From positions 1 through 41,996 of the forward strand of contig CANGEE010000005.1 of assembly GCA_947452635.1 (NCBI GenBank): 41,996 bases of DNA, written 5' to 3'. The DNA comes from Comamonadaceae bacterium (GTDB lineage: Bacteria > Pseudomonadota > Gammaproteobacteria > Burkholderiales > Burkholderiaceae_C). A program made the translations under genes and the position numbers. The notes below the pieces were generated by a model that did not search any database, had not been told where the DNA came from, and saw only the letters and a program-made list of their open reading frames with translations. Positions 35,088-41,996 of this stretch are shown here, one piece after another (within the stretch, counting starts at the first letter, position 1; every line of letters starts with the position of its first letter).

Positions 35088-35112
35088 GTCCACCCGCATG
35101 CAACGGGTGGAC
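35088..35112. terminator. Perfect 9-bp hairpin between convergent decarboxylase gene and fabI
   Basis: GTCCACCCG (35088-35096) and CGGGTGGAC (35104-35112) pair perfectly around a 7-nt loop. It lies 26 bp after the decarboxylase stop and 22 bp from the fabI stop. No T run follows on either strand, so it is a candidate Rho-assisted or bidirectional 3'-end hairpin rather than a textbook terminator. Confidence 0.5.
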
Positions 35113-35134
35113 CCGCAGAGAATGCGCGTCACGT

Positions 35135-35941
35135 TCACGCGCCAGAAGTGGCAGGCTCTGCGATACCGCCCACCACCTGGCTGAAGCCGCCGTCCACATA
35201 AGTGATCTCGGCGGTCACGCCAGCGGCCAAATCGCTCAGCAAAAATGCGGCGACATTGCCGACATCTTCAATGGTGACGTTGCGTCGAATCGGTGAGGCT
35301 TCGGCCACCACCGACAAAATTTTGCCGAAACCTTTGATGCCACTGGCCGCCAATGTTTTGATTGGGCCAGCAGAAATACCATTGGCGCGCAAGCCCCGGT
35401 TTTGGCTGCCTAGAGACTCGGCCAAATAGCGCACCGAGGCTTCCAAACTGGCCTTGGCCAGACCCATGGTGTTGTAGTTGGGCACGGTGCGAATCGCACC
35501 CAAGTAGGTCAGGGTCAGAATGGCCGATTTGTCATTCAGATAGGGCAGGGCGGCCTTGGCCATGGCCGGGAAACTGTAGGCGCTGATGTCGTGCGCAATT
35601 TTGTAGCCTTCGCGCGATAAGCCTTCTAAAAAGTCACCTGCAATGGCCTCGCGCGGTGCATAGCCAATGGCGTGCACAAAACCGTCGAGCTTGGGCCAGG
35701 TGGCCGACAGGTCGGTGAACAGTTTTTCAATTTGCGCGTCGCTGCCGACATCACAATCAAAGATCAGTTTGGAGTCAAAATCCGCGGCAAATTCGGTGAT
35801 ACGGTCTTTGAATCGTTCGCCAACATAGCTGAAAGCCAATTCGGCTCCTTGCGCGTGGCAAGCCTTGGCGATGCCGTAAGCTATGGATCGGTTCGACAGA
35901 ACACCTGTGATGAGTATTTTTTTTCCAGTCAGAAAGCCCAT
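35135..35941 (-). CDS. fabI: Enoyl-[acyl-carrier-protein] reductase (NADH) FabI
   Basis: A 268-residue short-chain dehydrogenase of FabI type. It opens [20 protein letters not shown], the FabI NAD-binding start, and holds Y146 and the catalytic Y156-x6-K163 (NYNTMGLAK), the FabI spacing rather than the YxxxK of ordinary SDRs. [18 protein letters not shown] forms the substrate-binding loop. FabI reduces trans-2-enoyl-ACP in the last step of each fatty-acid elongation cycle and is the target of triclosan-like inhibitors. The ATG at 35941 was chosen from this N-terminus; upstream in-frame codons look non-coding. Divergent from the importer operon over 98 bp, and convergent with the decarboxylase gene. 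Confidence 0.96.
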   Translation of the reverse strand: MGFLTGKKILITGVLSNRSIAYGIAKACHAQGAELAFSYVGERFKDRITEFAADFDSKLIFDCDVGSDAQIEKLFTDLSATWPKLDGFVHAIGYAPREAIAGDFLEGLSREGYKIAHDISAYSFPAMAKAALPYLNDKSAILTLTYLGAIRTVPNYNTMGLAKASLEASVRYLAESLGSQNRGLRANGISAGPIKTLAASGIKGFGKILSVVAEASPIRRNVTIEDVGNVAAFLLSDLAAGVTAEITYVDGGFSQVVGGIAEPATSGA

Positions 35942-35979
35942 GACGTCTCTTTTAAAGTGTTGCAACCCCCGCATTTTGA

Positions 35980-36004
35980 CATGGCCTGTGAGGGCTTGGC
36001 CATG
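35980..36004. repeat. 7-bp inverted repeat between fabI and the importer operon, possible operator
   Basis: CATGGCC (35980-35986) and GGCCATG (35998-36004) are exact inverse complements 11 bp apart. The right arm overlaps the candidate -35 of the importer operon, where a dimeric repressor could block RNA polymerase. Regulator unknown. Confidence 0.4.
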
Positions 36005-36023
36005 ACGCAAAACAGCATATATA
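35996..36023 (+). promoter_or_regulatory. Candidate sigma-70 promoter of the peptide-type importer operon
   Basis: TTGGCC (35996-36001) and TATATA (36018-36023) are separated by 16 bp, with transcription expected near 36030, about ten bases before the ATG at 36040. The -10 region is strikingly A/T-rich against its surroundings. Motif-based only. Confidence 0.35.
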
Positions 36024-36039
36024 TCTGTACACTGAAATC

Positions 36040-38274
36040 ATGAAATCTTTTTTCATTGGACGCCTGAGGATTGCATACGCCGCTTTATGCACCTTGCTCT
36101 TATTGAGTGCATGTGGAATTTCCAATACGCCCGTGCCGCCGGCATGGCTGGGTCAAAATGTGTTGTTCACGTCCTATTCGGAGTCGCCCAAACATTTGGA
36201 CTCCGCTTCGTCCTACAGCAACAACGAAACGCCTTGGACTTACGCGGTGTACGAGCCGCCTTTGAAGTACCACTACCTCAAGCGGCCATATGAATTGCAG
36301 CCGCGCACCTTGACCGCCTTGCCACGCGTCACGTACCGCGACAAACAGGGCCGAGAAGTTCCTGCGCAAACACCCGCATCTCAAATTGCCGAAAGTGATT
36401 TTGAACTCCACATCACACCGGGCATTCTGTTTCAACCGCACCCCGCATTTGCCAAAGATGCCCATGACCAACCTCTTTATCTGAAGCTCGCGGCTGCGCA
36501 ATTGGAGGGCAAACGCACTCCCTACCAATTTGAAAAAATGGGCACGCGTGAGTTGGTGGCCGAAGACTATCTGTATGCCATCAAACGACTGGCCACGCCA
36601 CGCGTGCAGTCGCCTGCATTTGGGTTTCTGTCCGAAAAAATCATGGGTTTGGCCGACTATGGAAAAAAAATAAAAGCGTTCAATAATCTGGCCAAAGTTG
36701 GAAAATCAGCCCGTGAATTGGGACCTTTTGGTCATTTGCCCTGGCTGGATTTTCGCGCGCATGCGTTAGATGGCGTGCAAGTCATTGACAAGTACACCTT
36801 GCGGATCCGCGTGAATGGCAAATACCCCCAGTTCAAATACTGGTTGGCAATGACGTTTTTTGCCCCTGTGGCCTGGGAGGTGGACGCGTTTTATGCGCAG
36901 CCTGGCATGAGTGAGCGCAATTTGACCGCCGACACTTGGCCGGTCGGTACCGGGCCTTATATGTTGACGGACTATGTTCCCAATGCGCGCATGGTGTTGG
37001 AGCGCAATCCAAATTTCCGCAAGGTCACCTACCCCTGTGAGGGGGAGCCAGGTGACCAAGCCAAAGGCTTGTTAAAGGATTGCGGTCAGCAATTACCGTT
37101 CATCGACAAGGTCGTGTCGGTGATTGAAAAAGAAGGCACTTCAGTCGCGACCAAGTTCATTCAAGGTTATTACGATGTCCCCCAGCTGGAGAGGGGTGAC
37201 CCGGGCATCGGTTACCAAGTCTCCATCCAGGATGGCACTGGCATGTCCAAGGAGTTGCTGGAGCGCAAGATCCAATTGCCCAGCACCATCCAAGTGGGTT
37301 TCGGGTATTTTGGATTCAATTGGCTCGATCCGGTCGTGGGCGCGGGCAAGACCCCAGAAGAAAAATTGCGCCATCGGCAATTGCGCCAAGCACTGTCCAT
37401 TGCTTTTGATTTTGAAGAATACATCTCTGTGTTTGAAGAGGACCGCGCCGAGGTCAACCAAAGTGTGGTGGTGTCCGGTCTTTTTGGTCACGATCAAACG
37501 CCATTCAACCCCGTTATTTATGAAAAAAGGGCTGATGGCAAAATTCAGCGCAAATCCATTGAAAAGGCCAAAGCCTTGCTGGCCGAAGCGGGCTATCCCA
37601 ATGGGCGCGATGCCCGAACAGGTCAGCCCTTGGTGATCAACTACGACAGCCAAGGTGTGGGGCCGGCTTATAAGGCGCGCCTCGATTGGGTGGCCAAGCA
37701 GTTTGCCAAACTCAATATTGAACTGGAAGTGCGCAGCACCGACTACAACCGCTTTCAGGACAAAATGCGCAAAGGGTCTGCGCAGTTTTTCTTTTGGGGT
37801 TGGTTGGCTGACTATCCCGATCCTGAAAACTTTTTGTTCTTGCTGTACGGCCCCAACGCCAAAGTCCAATTTGATGGGGAAAATGCCAGCAATTACAGCA
37901 ACGCCGAATACGACCAGCTTTTTGACAAGATGAAAGACCTTGACGACTCGCCTGAACGCGCCGCGATCATCAAACGCATGATTTCAATATCGCAAGAAGA
38001 TGCGCCATTGCTCAACGGGTGGTCTGAAGAGTTTGGTGGGGCTTATCACCAGTGGGTTTACAACGGCAAGCCCTCCAACATCATCCGCGATCAATTGGCC
38101 TATTTGCGGATTGATCCGGCGCTGCGACAAGCCAAGGTTCAAGAATGGAACCAAGCCGTAACTTGGCCCTTGGCCATGGCGCCGTTGCTGATGGCGCTGT
38201 TGGCTTTACCCGCTTGGCGAGGTTGGAAAAAACGCCAGAATCAGCGCGCAGTCGTGAACGCAAAGGGGGCTTGA
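36040..38274 (+). CDS. Family 5 extracellular solute-binding lipoprotein of a Dpp/Opp/Yej-like ABC importer
   Basis: A 744-residue SBP_bac_5 protein, about 200 residues longer than DppA or OppA. The signal peptide ends in lipobox LSAC with acylatable C25. Family segments include TYAVYEPPLKYHYL, GTGPYMLTDYVPNARMVLERNPNF, RQLRQALSIAFDFEEY and WLADYPDPENFLFLLYG. Unusually, a hydrophobic stretch at about 709-727 (WPLAMAPLLMALLALPAW) followed by a basic tail (WKKRQNQR) predicts a C-terminal membrane helix, so the protein may be anchored at both ends. It should deliver peptides or a peptide-like solute to the permeases encoded next; the substrate is unknown. Its TGA overlaps the first permease ATG by one base. 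Confidence 0.87.
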   Translation: MKSFFIGRLRIAYAALCTLLLLSACGISNTPVPPAWLGQNVLFTSYSESPKHLDSASSYSNNETPWTYAVYEPPLKYHYLKRPYELQPRTLTALPRVTYRDKQGREVPAQTPASQIAESDFELHITPGILFQPHPAFAKDAHDQPLYLKLAAAQLEGKRTPYQFEKMGTRELVAEDYLYAIKRLATPRVQSPAFGFLSEKIMGLADYGKKIKAFNNLAKVGKSARELGPFGHLPWLDFRAHALDGVQVIDKYTLRIRVNGKYPQFKYWLAMTFFAPVAWEVDAFYAQPGMSERNLTADTWPVGTGPYMLTDYVPNARMVLERNPNFRKVTYPCEGEPGDQAKGLLKDCGQQLPFIDKVVSVIEKEGTSVATKFIQGYYDVPQLERGDPGIGYQVSIQDGTGMSKELLERKIQLPSTIQVGFGYFGFNWLDPVVGAGKTPEEKLRHRQLRQALSIAFDFEEYISVFEEDRAEVNQSVVVSGLFGHDQTPFNPVIYEKRADGKIQRKSIEKAKALLAEAGYPNGRDARTGQPLVINYDSQGVGPAYKARLDWVAKQFAKLNIELEVRSTDYNRFQDKMRKGSAQFFFWGWLADYPDPENFLFLLYGPNAKVQFDGENASNYSNAEYDQLFDKMKDLDDSPERAAIIKRMISISQEDAPLLNGWSEEFGGAYHQWVYNGKPSNIIRDQLAYLRIDPALRQAKVQEWNQAVTWPLAMAPLLMALLALPAWRGWKKRQNQRAVVNAKGA

Positions 38275-39251
38275 TGTTGAAGTTTTTAGTCCGAAAAATC
38301 ATTTACGGCCTGGCCGTTTTGGTGGGCATCAACTTGCTGACCTTTGTGCTGTTCTTCAAAGTCAACACCCCGGATGACATGGCGCGCATGCAACTGGGGG
38401 GCAAAAGAGTCACACCCGATGCGATTGAAAAGTGGAAAGCCGAACGCGGCTACGACCGTCCTTTATTTTGGAATGATCAAGATGCAGGTCTTCAGCAATT
38501 AACCAACACCTTGTTTGTGGACAGCTCCTTGCGCATGTTTGCTTTTGATTTCGGGCGTGCCGACAGCGGTCGCGATATTGCCTCCGAAGTGACACGTCGC
38601 GCAGGTCCCAGCTTGGCCCTGGCGCTGCCCACATTTGTCATGGGGTTGGGTATTTCCATTGCATTGGCTTTGGGATTGGCGTTCTTCAGGGCGAGTTATT
38701 TGGATTTCTGGGGCGTGGTGCTGTGCGTCATCTTCATGTCCATTTCTTCCTTGTTCTTCATTGTGGTGGGGCAATTGGTATTTGCGCGGGTCATGCAGTT
38801 GTTGCCTGTTTCGGGTTTTATGACAGGTGCTGAAGCATGGCGATTCATGGTGTTGCCGATTGGCGTCGGCATCTTGGCCCGTTTGGGGGGCGAGGTTCGG
38901 TTTAACCGCGCTTTGTTCATGGAGGAAATTGGCAAGGACTATGTGCGCACAGCACGCGCGAAGGGATTGTCAGAGTCACGGGTTTTGTTTGTCCATGTGC
39001 TGCGCAATGCCTTGATCCCCATTTTGAGTGCCTCGGTCGCAGTGATACCTTTGTTGTTCATGGGCAGTTTGATCACCGAGTCTTTCTTTGCCATCCCCGG
39101 CTTGGGCAGTTATTTGATTGAAGCGATTGCGGCGCAGGACTTTGCCGTAGTCCGTGCCATGGTGTTCATTGGTTCTGTGCTCTACATCCTGGGGTTGATC
39201 ATGACGGACATCAGTTACAGCCTGGCCGATCCCCGAATTCGTTTGCAGTAA
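38274..39251 (+). CDS. Peptide-type ABC importer permease 1 (DppB/YejB-like)
   Basis: A 325-residue permease starting at the ATG in the TGATG overlap with the binding-protein gene, after a good AAAGGGGG Shine-Dalgarno. Residues 1-30 form the first helix (LVRKIIYGLAVLVGINLLTFVLF), a periplasmic stretch follows, and the BPD_transp_1 domain covers about 100-320. The EAA loop that docks the ATPase is visible (GKDYVRTARAKGLSESRVLFVHVLRNALIP), as is the typical C-terminal end SLADPRIRLQ. It should form the channel with the second permease encoded 4 bp downstream. DppB-like length and order; substrate unknown. Confidence 0.9.
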   Translation: MLKFLVRKIIYGLAVLVGINLLTFVLFFKVNTPDDMARMQLGGKRVTPDAIEKWKAERGYDRPLFWNDQDAGLQQLTNTLFVDSSLRMFAFDFGRADSGRDIASEVTRRAGPSLALALPTFVMGLGISIALALGLAFFRASYLDFWGVVLCVIFMSISSLFFIVVGQLVFARVMQLLPVSGFMTGAEAWRFMVLPIGVGILARLGGEVRFNRALFMEEIGKDYVRTARAKGLSESRVLFVHVLRNALIPILSASVAVIPLLFMGSLITESFFAIPGLGSYLIEAIAAQDFAVVRAMVFIGSVLYILGLIMTDISYSLADPRIRLQ

Positions 39252-39255
39252 AGCC

Positions 39256-40713
39256 ATGCAGCCTGTTTTTCTTCTGACCGATTTGTTCATTTTTGTCTGC
39301 CTCTTAGGCAGCGTTTTTTATACTTGGCGCATTCGACGTGATCGACACCTTTTGGCCAATTGGCGCTTGGCTTTGAGACGTCCAGTGGCCATGGCCAGTG
39401 GTTTGGTTTTGCTCTTTTTTGTCATCATTGCCCTGCTCGATTCGATTCATTACCGTCCGCGCCTTGAATCGTTACCGGGGCAACCCACCCGTTACGCCTC
39501 GGAAGCGGTTTCTGCTTTAGACACCGTTTTGGCGCCTTTGTCCAAGGCGCGCGAACGCAGCTATTCTGCGCCCTTGTCGGCCAACGGTTTTCGCAAAGAA
39601 ACGGTGGAGCGAGACGGGCAAAAAATGCGCGACTACCCGCGCTTGAAATTTGGCGGTGCCCATTTGCATGAGCCCACACAAGAGTTGACTCGCGATGTGG
39701 CCCTGCGCAGCTTGCAAGCATTTGGCCTTGCGCTGTGTTTGATCGCGGTCCTTGTCGTCACTGGGTTGGGTTGGGCTTCTCGCCAAAGCCAGCAACCCTT
39801 GGCGCGGGTATGGCATCGCTTGCGAAAAGGACAAACTTACTGGCCTTGGCGGACCATTTGTTTGACGCTGGCGTGTCTTATGGTCGTCCTGACTTGGGTG
39901 CTGGTCTTGTCCCAAAACTACCATGTGTTTGGCACTGATCGCACCGGAAATTCGGTCTTGGTGTTCGCCCTCAAGAGTGTGCGCACGGCCTTGGTGATTG
40001 GTTCCTTGACGACCTTGGTCGTGCTGCCACTGGCTTTGCTGTTGGGTGTGTTGGCCGGATATCTGCGCGGTTGGGTCGACGAAGTCATACAGTACTGTTA
40101 CACCTTATTGGCTTCTATCCCCGATGTTTTGTTGATCGCAGCTTCGGTGTTGATGCTGCAAGTGTTCATCGATCAAAACCAGGGCTTTTGGGGCACAGCG
40201 CTGGAGCGCTCCGATGCCCGGTTGTTTTTTTTGTGCATGATCTTGGGTGTGACTTCGTTCACTGGACTGTGCCGTTTGGTGCGCGGTGAAACCCTTAAAC
40301 TGCGCGAACTGGAGTACATCCAGTCGGCGCGCGCGATGGGCGTTTCGACCCACCGCATTTTGCAGCGGCACATCTTGCCCAATCTGATGCATTTGGTGCT
40401 GATCAATACCGTGATGCAATTTTCTGGTTTCGTGATGGCAGAGGCGGTTTTGTCCTATGTGGGTGTTGGGGTCGATCCTAAAACTGCCAGCTTTGGCGTG
40501 ATGATCAACACCGCCAGAGCCGAACTGGCAGCCACCCCCATTGTTTGGTGGACCTTGAGCACGGCCTTTGCGTTCATGTTCTTCATTGTGCTCAGCGCCA
40601 ATTTGTTGGCAGACGCGGTTCGCGATGCGTTTGATCCTCGTACACGTTTGCATGGCAACACCCCCGCTTCGGCATTTTCGACCCCAACCCCTTTGTCAGC
40701 GGAGGTGGCATGA
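39256..40713 (+). CDS. Peptide-type ABC importer permease 2 (DppC/YejE-like) with long N-terminal extension
   Basis: A 485-residue permease, against about 300 for DppC. From about residue 199 it is a normal DppC-type permease: first helix, VFGTDRTGNSVLVFALKSVRTALVIG, and the EAA loop LELEYIQSARAMGVSTHRILQRHILPN. Before that lies an unusual extension with helices near 5-22, 45-62 and 150-173 and an intervening hydrophilic stretch of about 85 residues (64-149), probably periplasmic. The extension has no motif I recognise. Its stop overlaps the ATPase start by four bases (ATGA), so the operon is tightly coupled. Confidence 0.88.
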   Translation: MQPVFLLTDLFIFVCLLGSVFYTWRIRRDRHLLANWRLALRRPVAMASGLVLLFFVIIALLDSIHYRPRLESLPGQPTRYASEAVSALDTVLAPLSKARERSYSAPLSANGFRKETVERDGQKMRDYPRLKFGGAHLHEPTQELTRDVALRSLQAFGLALCLIAVLVVTGLGWASRQSQQPLARVWHRLRKGQTYWPWRTICLTLACLMVVLTWVLVLSQNYHVFGTDRTGNSVLVFALKSVRTALVIGSLTTLVVLPLALLLGVLAGYLRGWVDEVIQYCYTLLASIPDVLLIAASVLMLQVFIDQNQGFWGTALERSDARLFFLCMILGVTSFTGLCRLVRGETLKLRELEYIQSARAMGVSTHRILQRHILPNLMHLVLINTVMQFSGFVMAEAVLSYVGVGVDPKTASFGVMINTARAELAATPIVWWTLSTAFAFMFFIVLSANLLADAVRDAFDPRTRLHGNTPASAFSTPTPLSAEVA

Positions 40714-41996
40714 GCGTTCATCCTGACACGCCTTGCGCATCGCGCCCTCAATTGCAAGTGCGGGATGTCAGCGTCGAGTTGTCCACCGAGTCAGGCGTGG
40801 CGCGTGCCGTCGATGCTTTGAGCTTGTCCATTGACCAAGGACAAACCTTTGCCTTGGTAGGGGAGTCGGGTTGCGGCAAGTCCATGACCGCCATGTCGCT
40901 GTTGCGTTTATTGCCAGACAACGCGGTGATACGTGCAGGCCATGTGCAGTTGGGCGACATGGATGTGTTTGACCTGACTGAGCATCAAATGCGCGCTGTG
41001 CGCGGCAGGCGGATGTCCATCATTTTCCAGGAGCCTTCAACCAGTTTGAATCCGGTCATGACGGTGGGTGATCAAATTCTGGAAGTGCTATACCGCCATA
41101 CCGGTTTGCGTGCAGCGCAGGCCCGGAAACGGGGAATTGAATGGTTGGAACGGGTGGGGTTACCCGAGGCGCAACGGCGTTTTGACAGTTACCCTTTTGA
41201 AATGTCGGGAGGTCAATTGCAACGTGTGATGATCGCCATTGCGCTGGCAGCTGAGCCCGATTTGCTGATCGCCGATGAACCAACCACGGCATTGGATGTG
41301 ACGATTCAGGCGCAAATTTTGAATTTGCTCAAATCCTTGCAACGCGAACGCGGCATGTCCATGCTCCTTATCACCCATGATTTGGCGGTGGTCAGCGACA
41401 TGGCGGATCATGTGGCCTTGATGTATGCCGGTGAAATCGTGGAACTGGCCAGCACTGCTGATTTTTTTCAACGTCCCAGTCACCCTTACGCCAAATTGCT
41501 GTTGCAAGCACTGCCCGGGCCGCATTCGCGAGGCGCCTCCCTGGCCGCCATCTCAGGGACGGTGCCACCTTTGACCCAATCTTTCACAGGCTGCCGTTTT
41601 TCGCCCCGGTGTCCTTGGCAGACCGAGGCATGCCGGCAACAACCCGTTGTCATGCAATCGGTTTCTCTTGCCCATGAGGTGCGTTGTCTGCGAACGCAGG
41701 AGATACCTGTCACTGTTTTGCCTGAAGCCGCAGTTGAGCAAACACATGGTGCTGTCAACCTCCAAGACGAGCGCCCCCATTCACCCGCGACCCCTATCTT
41801 GACAGTCCAGGATTTGTGCGTGTCTTACAAACTGGCCGGGTCTTGGTTCGGTCAGCCCTCTTATTTTCATGCGGTTCAAGGGGTTTCGTTTGAGATCGCC
41901 CATGGGCAAACCTTGGCGCTGGTCGGCGAGTCGGGATGTGGCAAGACCACGCTGGGCAAAGCCTTGTTGCAGTTACTGGGCCCCCAAGCCCGCGTC
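40710..41996 (+). CDS. Fused two-domain ABC importer ATPase (DppD-DppF/YejF-like), truncated by window edge
   Basis: The 429 visible codons start at the ATG in the ATGA overlap with permease 2 and run open to the edge. Domain 1: Walker A GESGCGKS (51-58), Q-loop FQEPSTSLNP, signature MSGGQ (165-169), Walker B LLIADE (185-190) and H-loop LLITHD. An OPP-C-type tail follows with four cysteines (C295, C301, C308, C326), as in OppD/DppD proteins. A linker of about 35 residues leads into domain 2, whose Walker A GESGCGKT (406-413) is present before the sequence ends. One chain thus carries both ATPases, as in YejF or GsiA. It powers the importer encoded just upstream. Confidence 0.93.
   Translation, partial: MSVHPDTPCASRPQLQVRDVSVELSTESGVARAVDALSLSIDQGQTFALVGESGCGKSMTAMSLLRLLPDNAVIRAGHVQLGDMDVFDLTEHQMRAVRGRRMSIIFQEPSTSLNPVMTVGDQILEVLYRHTGLRAAQARKRGIEWLERVGLPEAQRRFDSYPFEMSGGQLQRVMIAIALAAEPDLLIADEPTTALDVTIQAQILNLLKSLQRERGMSMLLITHDLAVVSDMADHVALMYAGEIVELASTADFFQRPSHPYAKLLLQALPGPHSRGASLAAISGTVPPLTQSFTGCRFSPRCPWQTEACRQQPVVMQSVSLAHEVRCLRTQEIPVTVLPEAAVEQTHGAVNLQDERPHSPATPILTVQDLCVSYKLAGSWFGQPSYFHAVQGVSFEIAHGQTLALVGESGCGKTTLGKALLQLLGPQARV

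Overview
The window looks like core chromosome of a betaproteobacterium of order Burkholderiales, most likely family Comamonadaceae (inferred from protein sequences and gene order as I know them; no search was run). It is moderately GC-rich and densely packed: 32 protein genes, two cut by the window edges, plus tRNA-Lys(UUU) and tRNA-Ser(GGA). No gap between genes exceeds about 210 bases. I see no insertion sequence, prophage, integrase, CRISPR array, rRNA or toxin-antitoxin pair. Nearly every gene belongs to a known family, so there is no clear unknown system; the novelty lies in architecture and small regulatory structures.

Layout. 1-3148 (+): end of rsfS with a long Lys/Ala-rich tail, rlmH, a Maf nucleotide pyrophosphatase and rng (ribosome, rRNA and RNA maintenance). 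3161-4954 (-): msbA, the lipid A flippase, convergent with rng. 5141-9903 (+): tolB-pal-cpoB (outer-membrane constriction) without tolQRA, a YeeE/YedE sulfur-compound transporter, tcdA, tRNA-Lys and a strong terminator. 10009-15582 (-): a YheS-type ABC-F ATPase, prmB, dapE and dapC (ribosome factors and lysine/diaminopimelate synthesis). 15771-23102 (+): smc-zipA-ligA-def (chromosome structure, division, DNA ligation, peptide deformylation). 23106-27871 (-): lptF-lptG-cbiX-cysB-aminotransferase, a tight run joining LPS export to sulfur-assimilation functions. 27896-29834 (+): pepA-holC. 29980-31119 (+): an orphan LivJ-type binding protein, followed by a terminator and convergent tRNA-Ser. 31306-32666 (-): an NfeD/SPFH membrane pair. 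32788-35061 (+): a PLP-dependent basic amino acid decarboxylase. 35135-35941 (-): fabI. 36040-41996 (+): a Dpp/Opp/Yej-like ABC importer operon that runs off the right edge.

Points for a second look: (i) the importer, whose binding protein has both a lipobox and a C-terminal membrane segment and whose second permease has an N-terminal extension of nearly 200 residues; (ii) mutually exclusive inverted repeats at the cbiX-cysB junction that reach the cysB start codon; (iii) the histone-H1-like tail on RsfS; (iv) departures from expected gene order (no tolQRA before tolB, no dapD between dapC and dapE, yedE-tcdA where queE-queC is often found); and (v) lptF and pepA start codons only 24 bp apart. 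Start codons were chosen by family N-termini, signal peptides, Shine-Dalgarno sequences and overlaps with neighbours; several differ from the longest open frame.
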